The translations under genes and the position numbers were made by a program. A stretch of 64,000 nt of DNA from JAIOQJ01 sp963718635 (GTDB taxonomy: Bacteria; Planctomycetota; Planctomycetia; Gemmatales; Gemmataceae). The stretch lies in the NCBI GenBank assembly GCA_963718635.1, contig OY970367.1, forward strand, positions 4,898,001-4,962,000, written 5' to 3'. Positions 49,144 through 56,522 of this stretch are shown here, one piece after another. How positions within the stretch are numbered: position 1 is the first letter of the stretch; every line of letters starts with the position of its first letter. A model generated the notes under the pieces. The model ran no database searches, was not told the DNA's origin, and worked only from the letters and a program-made list of their open reading frames with translations.

Positions 49144-49713
49144 CTAAAGAAGATCGGCAATCCTTCGAAGTCCTGCCACTGTTTGGGGAAGTCTCTGGCG
49201 TTCCAGCGCTTCGAGGTATTCTTCGACGGTTTTTGGAGGGTTTCGTAGACTCTCCCGCTGTCGTTTGGCGGCGGCACAAACAACATCTGGAGTTAATTCC
49301 AGTCGCGAAGTGAGAAAATCATCGGGATGGTGTGCCCTAATGCCATATTGCATCAACGTCTCATCCGGGAAGTCCTTCAGGTTGAACGTCACGATAACAT
49401 CCGCTGCGCATTGGATAGCGGCCGCAAGAACATGTCGATCATTCGCATCTGGTAAGTGCAGCGAGGAAATCAGCAATTCGTAGCCGGTGATAAGGCAATC
49501 TCGGACGTTCGAGTTCATCAGGTCTCGGACGCGTTCTACCCGTTGGCGAGTAATGTCCGGGTGGTCGTCGACGACATTTCGCATCCATTCTTCATGGATA
49601 TCGTTCGTCCAGCGTGCTCGATAAACATCGGTCACGGCAAGATACATCAGAAAGCTGCGAAGCGGCGCCGGATACAGGACGCAGGCGTCGTACACGACCG
49701 TGAGTTGCTCCAT
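49144..49713 (-). CDS. PIN-domain toxin, VapC/PIN_3-like
   Basis: 189 aa. VVYDACVLYPAPLRSFLMYL opens the PIN fold, with DIHEEWMRN and SSLHLPDANDRHVLAAAIQC carrying the second and third acidic positions, and VIVTFNLKDFPDETLMQYG the fourth. It is predicted to be a metal-dependent RNase toxin. It starts 2 bp after the stop of an excisionase-type antitoxin. ATG 49713 is preferred over TTG 49719. The C-terminus (EEYLEALERQRLPQTVAGLR) is a normal tail. Confidence 0.87.
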   Translation of the reverse strand: MEQLTVVYDACVLYPAPLRSFLMYLAVTDVYRARWTNDIHEEWMRNVVDDHPDITRQRVERVRDLMNSNVRDCLITGYELLISSLHLPDANDRHVLAAAIQCAADVIVTFNLKDFPDETLMQYGIRAHHPDDFLTSRLELTPDVVCAAAKRQRESLRNPPKTVEEYLEALERQRLPQTVAGLRRIADLL

Positions 49714-49715
49714 GC

Positions 49716-50189
49716 TCAATAACCGAGCCCGAGTTCCTGGTCGATGGCCGACAACTCTTCGAGAGCCTCGAACCGATTCTTATCCATCGTTTCCTTGTAG
49801 GCCATCAGGTCATTGCACATGACTCGGCGATGGTCGCCGACCTTTCGGTAGGGGATAGCGCCTTTGTCAAGCTGCTCAATTAGAAAGGGGTGGGAAACAT
49901 TCAGCATGTCGGCAGCCTGGTGCATCGTCAGTTCCGCATGAACCGGACACACGGTGACGGCATTGCCTTTTGCCATCTCGGTTAAGATATCGTTGAGCAG
50001 TTGGATGGCAGATATGGGAATCGAAATAGCTTCCTCCGGCTCATCGTCCGGCGCTACTCGCACCTGAAGCCCTTTACGCGGTTCGGCTGTTAGGAAACGG
50101 GTTAGCTTACGGCCCGATTCCTGTGCAATTCGCGCTTCGTCAGCCGTGGGGGGAACGGGGCTCTGAATATTGTTGAACATAGTTGACAT
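49716..50189 (-). CDS. Excisionase/HTH_17-type antitoxin
   Basis: 157 aa with an N-terminal flexible region, a beta-helix core (QVRVAPDDEPEEAISIPISA) and a MerR/excisionase-like HTH (93-130: LTMHQAADMLNVSHPFLIEQ, then KVGDHRRV). Such proteins pair with PIN_3 toxins, as the adjacent gene does. Probably both antitoxin and repressor. ATG 50189; no strong promoter recognised upstream. Confidence 0.85.
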   Translation of the reverse strand: MSTMFNNIQSPVPPTADEARIAQESGRKLTRFLTAEPRKGLQVRVAPDDEPEEAISIPISAIQLLNDILTEMAKGNAVTVCPVHAELTMHQAADMLNVSHPFLIEQLDKGAIPYRKVGDHRRVMCNDLMAYKETMDKNRFEALEELSAIDQELGLGY

Positions 50190-50284
50190 GATCGCATCAT
50201 ATCCAAAAGCCGAAGGACATGCAACGATCGAATGAAAGGATAAGTGAGCCGTTGGCGGACACTTTTCTTCTCACACAATCCCCG

Positions 50285-50474
50285 TCGCCCAATATTCCCA
50301 ATAACCACAAAAACAGCCACTGTCTTAATAAGACTAATAGCGAAGATGAGGCGGTAGGATTGGCGGTGGGTTAGGCCGGTGACTGTTAGAAGTGTGATGA
50401 CGGCGCCGTTGTGGCGGAGGGTGTCCATGCCGCCGCTGGCCATGGCGGCGACTCGGTGGAGCACTTCCATGGGG
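50285..50474 (-). pseudogene. GntP permease C-terminal fragment, copy 2
   Basis: EVLHRVAAMASGGMDTLRHN GAVITLLTVTGLTHRQSY RLIFAISLIKTVAVFVVIG is the C-terminus of a GntP family permease without the rest of the gene. It continues into an unrelated alpha/beta hydrolase fragment upstream, so the segment is chimeric. An R replaces the conserved P in TLPHNG. Confidence 0.7.
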
Positions 50475-50720
50475 ATGCCGGCCGCGCGGGCTGCTCCTCC
50501 GGCAGGAAGTGGCCGCAATTCTCGAGCGGTTCGCCTTCGACCTGAGCCGCGACCGCCCGCATGGCCTCGGCGAGGCTCGGCGTCGCCCCCTGTCGGCCAC
50601 CCAGAGCGAGGACGGGCATGGCAAGCTTCGTCTTGGCGAATACCCGGTTCTGCTTGGCGTCGAGCTCGAGACCTACAAAAGCCTGATCTTGATCTTGGAC
50701 GCGATCGTCTGGTCATGGCT
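50475..50720 (-). pseudogene. Alpha/beta hydrolase C-terminal fragment
   Basis: VGLELDAKQNRVFAKTKLAM PVLALGGRQGATPSLAEAMR AVAAQVEGEPLENCGHFLPE EQP is the end of an epoxide-hydrolase-like protein. It lacks the N-terminal two thirds and the nucleophile elbow, and breaks directly into the GntP fragment. It is a decayed remnant. The 50190-50284 and 50721-50993 stretches show nothing else. Confidence 0.6.
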
Positions 50721-50993
50721 TTGCCATGGACGAATACCTGAAATCGCTTGGCCACTTCCTGAAGTCGGCGCACACCTCAATGCTCTTTCGTTCCTTCAAT
50801 GTGCCATTGCTTATTGCCGAAATTGATCAGGTTCATTTGCCCACTCGTTTTCAATTCGCGTTGCTCTATGCATGGATTGCGCGTTCTGCATGACCCAACA
50901 TCATTCCCATGCAGCCAGAGGATTTGCCGAAGAACTGCAGAAGTCCAATCCAAGAATTGACACAAACCATTACAAATTAAGCAGTTAAAATGA

Positions 50994-51064
50994 CTGGGGA
51001 ACTAGGATTCGAACCTAGACGAACTGAGTCAGAGTCAGTTGTGCTACCGTTACACTATTCCCCA
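50994..51064 (-). tRNA. tRNA-Gln (CTG anticodon)
   Basis: A cloverleaf of 71 nt. The acceptor TGGGGAA pairs with TTCCCCA, the D arm contains GTGTAACGGTAGCAC, the anticodon stem is ACTGA/TCAGT with loop CTCTGAC giving anticodon CTG, and the T arm is CTAGG TTCGAAT CCTAG. The 3' CCA is not encoded. It marks the right edge of the accessory island and is a conventional integration site, although no integrase or attachment repeat is visible nearby. Confidence 0.96.
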
Positions 51065-51150
51065 AAGTGGTCTGACAGGGCGGCGGTTGGTCGCCTCTGT
51101 CGGTAGTCAGTCTACAGAGGGCGGCGAATCGCGCCAAGAGCGCTGCGCTT

Positions 51151-51265
51151 TCGCGTAGCGGAAGTCGTTAGACTTCCGGATCGGCTGCGAACTCGTGGCC
51201 CTGCCCGGAAGTCTGACGACTTCCGCTACGCGTACTCGAAGTCGTCAGACTTCCGGGTTAGCCAG
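51151..51265. repeat. Hairpin family 'GGAAGTCTGACGACTTCC'
   Basis: Three GCGTAGCGGAAGTCGT / GGAAGTCTGACGACTTCC units form inverted repeats between tRNA-Gln and the DUF1549 gene, with the arms CGGAAGTC...GACTTCCG repeated. There is no gene from 51065 to 51453. Confidence 0.75.
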
Positions 51266-51453
51266 ACCGCAACATTTGTTGAAATTTCACTTGAACCGGG
51301 GCAAGCTCTCTGGAACAATGGCCGATAGAAGAGTAAGATTCTTCACAGACTTCCTGCCGGCTTTGCGGCCTTGCCGCCTCTTTTGCGACTTTTTAACTTT
51401 TGGTTATCAAAGCATTCCGTGCTGCGATGAACGCCGTCTTCAAGGTGTGATTC

Positions 51454-53885
51454 ATGCGCCAGATCGGCCATTTTGCGTTTGTCGCCTTTACCTTGCTTGC
51501 TGCTCCTGCAGCGGCTTTTGCCGCTGATTTAACGATCAAACCCGGTGACTTCACCATTGTCGGCGCCGATGAAAGTCAGCGCGTGCTGGTTCAGGGAATC
51601 GGCAAAGATGGTCGGCCTGTCGATCTAAGCCGTTCGGCAGCTTACAGTGTTTCCGACCCGAAAGTCGTGTCTGTTAGCGCCGATGGCGTTGTGACGCCGC
51701 GAGGCAATGGCACTTGCGAGCTCAAAGCAGTGGCCAATGGCCAGACCGTGACCGCAAAGGTGACGGTGCAGAACTTTGACGTTACTCCGCCGGTCAGCTT
51801 TCGCAATCAGATTGTGCCGATGTTCACCAAGCTCGGCTGCAACAGCGGCGGCTGCCACGGCAAGGCAAGCGGACAGAACGGCTTCAAGTTGTCGCTGCTT
51901 GGCTTCGAGCCCGACTTCGATTACAACGCGATCGTTACCGAAGCGCGCGGCCGTCGGGTCTTCCCGGCCGCGCCCGACCACAGCATCTTGCTTTTGAAAG
52001 CGACCGGCGCAGTCCCACATGGGGGCGGCCGTAAACTCACGCGCGATTCAGCCGCTTACGCGATGATGGTCCGCTGGCTGAACCAGGGGATGCCACGCGG
52101 CTCGACCAAAGATCGCTCCGTCGTCCGCATTGCCGTCGAGCCGGCCTCCGTCATCGTTAATCGGCATGGTGCGCAGCAGATGCTCGTCACCGCCTTTTAC
52201 TCCGATGGCACGCAGCGGGATGTGACCCGCGAAGCCCAGTTTAAAAGCAACGAGCCGAACATCGCCACCGTTGATGATCATGGCCTGATTCGCACTGATG
52301 AAACGACCGGCGATACGGGCGTGATGGCTCGCTATATGGGCCAAGTCGACGTTTGCCGAATCAGCATCCCGATGGGCAATGCCAATGCCGGCAGCGCGAA
52401 ATTGCCCCCGACGCAAAATTTCATCGATAAGCACGTACAAGCGAAATGGCGCGACCTGGAACTGACGCCGAGCCCGCTTTGCGATGACGCCACCTTCTTA
52501 CGCCGGGCCTTTCTGGATTGTCTCGGCACGCTGCCCTCGATTGAAGAGACGAAGGCCTTCTTGGCGGACAACGATCCGAAGAAGCGCGAGAAGGCGATCG
52601 ACCGGATTCTAGCACGCAATGAATATGCCGACTTCTGGGCGATGCAGTGGGGTGACTTGCTACGCAATCAACGCAAAGGGCAAAAGGATCACCAGCGCGG
52701 CACCTATGCTTTCCACGCTTGGATACGCAATGCCTTCGCAACCAACATGCCTTATGACCGCTTCGTTCGCGACATCGTGGCGGCCCAAGGTACTGTCGAT
52801 CAACACCCGCCGGTGATTTGGTATCGCAGCGTTCGCAACCTGACGCACCAAACCAACGACACCGCTCAGCTGTTCCTCGGCACCCGCATTGCGTGTGCCC
52901 AGTGTCACCACCATCCTTATGAGAAATGGAGCCAAGACGACTATTACCAATTGCAAGCTTTCTTTGGCCGTATGGGTCGCAAGGCCGGGGAGATTGCCCA
53001 GGAGCCGGCGATTTACGTGAAGGCCGACGGCGCCGTGCGCAACCCGGCTACGAACAAGCTTATGACTGCCCGTGGGCTTGACGGCCCCGAGCCAAAAATC
53101 GGCGAAGATGAGGATCCTCGGCATAAGCTGGTTGATTGGATGGTGGCGAAGGAGAACCCTTACTTTGCTCGCGCGATCTGCAATCGGCTTTGGGCGCACT
53201 TCACGGGGCGTGGTCTCGTGGAACCGGTGGACGATATGCGCGTCACCAATCCGCCGAGCAACCCGGCTTTGCTCGATGCGCTGGCCGTTGACTTAGTGGA
53301 ACACAAGTACGACATCAAACATTTAATTCGCACCATCATGTTGTCGAGCACGTATCAGTTGTCGTCGGAACCGAACGACGGCAACATCCACGATCAGCAG
53401 AATTACGCCCGTGCTTATCCTCGCCGCTTGTTGGCCGAGGTATTGCTCGATGCCATGTGCAAAATCAGCGGCGCCCGGAGAATTACCAGGGGATGCCCAA
53501 AGGGACATTGGCGATTCAACTGCCCGATGAATCAATCGCTTCCAACTTCCTCGATACCTTCGGCCGGCCGCCGCGCGAGACAGCTTGCGAGTGTGAACGG
53601 CCTCGCGACGCCAACCTCGCGCAGGCGCTTCAGCTGGTGAACTCACCCGACCTGCAAAACAAGATCGCCGCCCCGCAAGGCCGGTTGGCGCTGATGCTGA
53701 AAGAAAAGAAAAACGACGACGCGTTGATTGATGAACTCTACCTTCTCGCCTATGGCCGACCGCCGCGAGCGAGCGAATTGGCGTCGGTTCACGCCTACGT
53801 GGCCGAGCAGAAAGATCGCAAGTCGGCCTTCGAAGATCTACTCTGGGCGCTGTTGAACACGAAGGAGTTTCTGTTCAACCATTGA
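51454..53885 (+). CDS. Planctomycete Big2/DUF1549/DUF1553 cytochrome-like protein (one frame break)
   Basis: A signal peptide (MRQIGHFAFVAFTLLAAPAA...FA) is followed by a bacterial Ig-like domain (about 30-110), then the PSCyt-like motif NQIVPMFTKLGCNSGGCHGK. DUF1549 (DATFLRRAFLDCLGTLPSIE, DFWAMQWGDLLRNQRKGQKD) and DUF1553 (AICNRLWAHFTGRGLVEPVD, YDIKHLIRTIMLSSTYQLSS) complete it. The frame changes near 53480; one C restored in CCC gives ISGAPENYQGMPKGTLAIQL. It is followed by its usual DUF1501 partner. Location is periplasmic; function unknown despite frequent 'cytochrome' naming. Joined length about 810 aa. Confidence 0.9.
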
Positions 53886-53908
53886 TGGATGGAATGGCGA
53901 AACTCCCT

Positions 53909-53968
53909 GAGCGTCGTGCCGTAAGGCCGACGTGATGCGGCGCACGTCGGCCTTACGGCACGACGCTC
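53909..53968. terminator. 26-bp-arm perfect hairpin between two paired genes
   Basis: GAGCGTCGTGCCGTAAGGCC GACGTG and its exact complement around the loop ATGCGGCG. It belongs to the family seen at 5253. Sitting between the DUF1549/1553 and DUF1501 genes it may attenuate read-through. Confidence 0.75.
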
Positions 53969-54023
53969 GGTTAGATCGAATAGAATTGGCAAACTCTCTA
54001 AGCCGCTCACGGCGGAGGCAATT

Positions 54024-55346
54024 GTGTTAGCGATTACCGGCTCGAATTACCGCACCTGCGATGGCGCGACCCGTCGAAACTTCCTGAAGGCCGGCTTTCT
54101 TGGCTTCGCCGGACTGTCGCTGGCCGATCTGCTTCGGGCTCGAGCGGAGCAGGGCGAGTCGTCGGCGCCGGACACATCCTGCATCTTGATCTGGAAGGGC
54201 GGCGGGCCAAGCCACCTCGATACCTGGGATATGAAGCCCAATGCACCGGCGGAATATCGCGGTGAATTCAAACCGATCGCGACCAACGTCAACGGCATCC
54301 AGATTGGCGAACATCTGCCGCTCTCCGCCAGGCAGATGGATAAATTTTCGATCTTGCGCTCGGTGACGCATGGCGATGCCGGCCACGAATCGGCCAGCCA
54401 TTATCTGCTTACCGGCTATCGGCCTACGAACGACATCCCCGCCCAGGAGATGCCAAGCTACGGCTCGATCGTCGCTAAAGAGCGAGGTCCGCGCAAGCCC
54501 GGCCTGCCTGCGTATATTGCAGTGCCCACTCCGCCGCGCAGCACAGCCGCGGCTTACCTTGGCGTACCTTACAATCCATTCTCCGTCGGCGGCGATCCAA
54601 ATCTGGATCAGTTCTCCGTCAAGAACTTAACGCTGCCCAATGGCATCAGCATGGCCCGGCTGGAGAACCGCAAGAAGCTCCTTGCTTCCGTCGACACGCT
54701 GAAGCGCCAGGTCGATCAGACCGGCTTGATGGAAGGCTTCGACGCCTTCACCCGCAAAGCCTTCGAGATGGTTACCAGTCCCGCCGCATTGCAAGCGTTC
54801 GACATCACCCGCGAGGACGCCAAGACACGCGATCTTTACGGGCGTTCATCGCTGGGCCAAAGCATGTTGCTCGCACGAAGGCTCATTGAAGCGGGCGTCA
54901 CCTTCGTCACCGTCAATGCTGGCGGTTGGGATACGCACGCCAATAACTTCGAAGCGCTGAAGAAGAAAAAGCTGCCCGACTTCGACATGGCCTGGTCGGC
55001 CCTGGTTCAAGACATGCACCAACGCGGCCTGATGAAAAACACGCTGGCGATGGTCTGGGGCGAATTCGGCCGAACCCCTCGAATTAACAAAGACGCCGGC
55101 CGCGATCACTGGCCCGGCGCCATGTCGGTCGTCGTCGCGGGCGGCGGCTTGAAGATGGGCCAGGCGATCGGCCAATCGGACGCCAAGGCCGAGTATGCCA
55201 AAGAGCGACCGATCTCGCCGGAAGATGTCCTCTCGACGATGTACAACGTTCTTGGAATCGACCAGAACCGCGAGTTCCTCAATGAGGCCCAACGGCCGTT
55301 GAAGATATTGAACTCCGGCGAGCCGATTAAGGAACTGATCGGCTAG
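54024..55346 (+). CDS. DUF1501-family protein with Tat signal
   Basis: 440 aa. A twin-arginine signal (TRRNFLKAGFLGFAGLSLAD) opens a DUF1501 alkaline-phosphatase-like fold: ILIWKGGGPSHLDTWDMKPN, SVTHGDAGHESASHYLLTGY, TVNAGGWDTHANNFEALK, MVWGEFGRTPRINKDAGRDH. Metal ligands typical of the superfamily (Asp, His, Asp-Thr-His) are present. The start is GTG 54024. This gene regularly follows DUF1549/1553 proteins in planctomycetes, suggesting a joint function at the cell surface. The substrate is unknown. Confidence 0.92.
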   Translation: MLAITGSNYRTCDGATRRNFLKAGFLGFAGLSLADLLRARAEQGESSAPDTSCILIWKGGGPSHLDTWDMKPNAPAEYRGEFKPIATNVNGIQIGEHLPLSARQMDKFSILRSVTHGDAGHESASHYLLTGYRPTNDIPAQEMPSYGSIVAKERGPRKPGLPAYIAVPTPPRSTAAAYLGVPYNPFSVGGDPNLDQFSVKNLTLPNGISMARLENRKKLLASVDTLKRQVDQTGLMEGFDAFTRKAFEMVTSPAALQAFDITREDAKTRDLYGRSSLGQSMLLARRLIEAGVTFVTVNAGGWDTHANNFEALKKKKLPDFDMAWSALVQDMHQRGLMKNTLAMVWGEFGRTPRINKDAGRDHWPGAMSVVVAGGGLKMGQAIGQSDAKAEYAKERPISPEDVLSTMYNVLGIDQNREFLNEAQRPLKILNSGEPIKELIG

Positions 55347-55380
55347 ATGCTCCCTGATTGTCGTCGCTCAGAAGTCGCCG

Positions 55381-55438
55381 CGCGTTTTCCCACGATTTTA
55401 TCGCATTCCAGCTTGTGGAAATATTTCCACAAGCTGCG
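55381..55438. repeat. Family A palindromic repeat, copy 8 (TGTGG arms)
   Basis: CGTTTTCCCACGATTTTATC then AGCTTGTGGAAAT/ATTTCCACAAGCT (55410-55435). The stem variant GTGG/CCAC is fully compensated. Confidence 0.9.
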
Positions 55439-55462
55439 CCGTCAGACTTCAGGCGGTCGTCT

Positions 55463-55517
55463 GAGCTGCGACCGCTAGGGAGTGAGAGCGCCTCCACTCC
55501 CTCACGGTCGGGGCTCT
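55463..55517. repeat. Hairpin family C, copy 2
   Basis: GAGCTGCGACCGCTAGGGAG ... CTCCCTCACGGTCGGGGCTC, a diverged relative of 25491-25546. Confidence 0.7.
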
Positions 55518-55530
55518 GAACGATCGTTCA

Positions 55531-55582
55531 TTTTTCCCACGATTTTCTCGCATTCCCGCTTCGGGAAATATTTCCCGAAGCG
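55531..55582. repeat. Family A palindromic repeat, copy 9
   Basis: Box TTTTTCCCACGATTTTCTCG directly followed by the 26-nt palindrome CGCTTCGGGAAAT/ATTTCCCGAAGCG. Confidence 0.9.
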
Positions 55583-55649
55583 AGCCCATCAGAATGACGG
55601 ACGCTTGATTATTCTTCATTCCGCAATCCGATTCCACATTTCCCCCAAG

Positions 55650-55714
55650 CGTTTTCCCACGATTTTCTCGTAAAGTGACTTCTGGAAATATTTCCCGAAT
55701 ATTAACCGATAGCG
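55650..55714. repeat. Family A palindromic repeat, copy 10 (TTAATATT subtype, imperfect)
   Basis: Box CGTTTTCCCACGATTTTCTCG-like (55650-55670), TTCTGGAAATATTTCCCGAA, then TATTAACCGATAGC, the inverted leader of copy 4. CTGG opposite CCCG is a mismatch, so this copy is partly decayed. It is preceded by the ATTCCGCAATCCGATTCC module. Confidence 0.82.
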
Positions 55715-55814
55715 ATTAAGCGCGATCTGCCACTTTCTCGAGCCCGACGCGCGAGCAAGGGATTTGTAGGGTGGCTGAAGTCTGCGAAACCCATCCCGCA
55801 CCACTCCCCAACCA

Positions 55815-56045
55815 TTCTGACTGCGAACCGTTCGAAGTGAAAACGTTTTCACTCGAGTGTGAACCGTTCACATTTTCCTGCCGGATCTCAATTCTCACTA
55901 GCAACGTTGCCAGTGAGGCTTGGATCGAACTGGAATCGATGCCACTGTAAACCATTTACAGTCAACCGCTCGAAGTGGTAATGTTGCCACTTGAGTGTGA
56001 ACCGTTCACATTTTCATGCCGCATCTTGATTCGTCCATGCAACGT
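55815..56045. repeat. Two tandem units made of short perfect palindromes
   Basis: Unit 1 (from about 55822) and unit 2 (from about 55961) share GAGTGTGAACCGTTCACATT TTC and a 3' GCAACGTTGC. Between, unit 1 has AGTGAAAACGTTTTCACT and unit 2 AGTGGTAATGTTGCCACT; the fifth base pair differs but is compensated (A-T to G-C). CTGTAAACCATTTACAG links them, and a similar TGTAAACATTTACA occurs at 63301. Confidence 0.8.
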
Positions 56046-56049
56046 TGCG

Positions 56050-56134
56050 TTAGCCGCGACGCGAAGGCTTTGCGCAGCGGAGCGCTTTCGGCAAGAAATC
56101 GCTCCGCTGCGCAAAGCCTCCGCGTCGCGGCTAA
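56050..56134. repeat. Hairpin family B, copy 2
   Basis: TTAGCCGCGACGCGAAGG ... GGCTTTGCGCAGCGGAGCGC paired with GCTCCGCTGCGCAAAGCC. Nearly identical to 25788-25873. It is followed at once by family A copy 11. Confidence 0.88.
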
Positions 56135-56155
56135 CCGGTTTTGTATTCTCATCAC

Positions 56156-56210
56156 GCGTTTTCCCACGAAATAATTGGAAGTCGCCCTTCGGGAAATATT
56201 TCCCGAAGGG
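56156..56210. repeat. Family A palindromic repeat, copy 11
   Basis: GCGTTTTCCCACGAA, then the 26-nt palindrome CCCTTCGGGAAAT/ATTTCCCGAAGGG (56185-56210). A GCCTTTCGC/GCGAAAAGC hairpin and two GC palindromes follow to 56360. Confidence 0.88.
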
Positions 56211-56439
56211 TCCGTGAAAACCCTTCAAAGTCGCCTTTCGCTCCGCGAAAGGTTTTTGTTTCGCGGGGCGAAAAGCGACCATCGCTTTAGCACGCAACGT
56301 CACCCGCGAGGCAGAGCCTCGACGACCCGTTACGCGGCAGAGCCGCGTAACGAGGTAATCTTTGCCGGCATCTTTTTGTCGTGTCTTAATTTTTTGTTTT
56401 GATTCTGCATTCCGGGTTCCGCATTCCGAAATTACCCTC

Positions 56440-56482
56440 ATACCAGCTTAGGCGCGCTCAAATTCGGAAATGTTTTTTCGCG
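56440..56482 (+). repeat. Direct repeat of the 43720 module at the RHS breakpoint
   Basis: CATACCAGCTTAGGCGCGC followed by a T-rich tract matches 43720-43763. The RHS reading frame becomes recognisable immediately after it. Confidence 0.8.
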
Positions 56483-56522
56483 CTACGACAACGCCAGCCA
56501 CCTGACGAGGGTCGAGCAGTTC

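Noticed and set aside
55815..56045. CRISPR-like array of short palindromes
   Set aside because: Only two units, no constant direct repeat with unique spacers and no cas gene nearby.
56300..56360. GC palindromes around GGCAGAGCCTCGACG
   Set aside because: Short isolated palindromes of a repeat-rich gap with no partner copy that I could find in the window.
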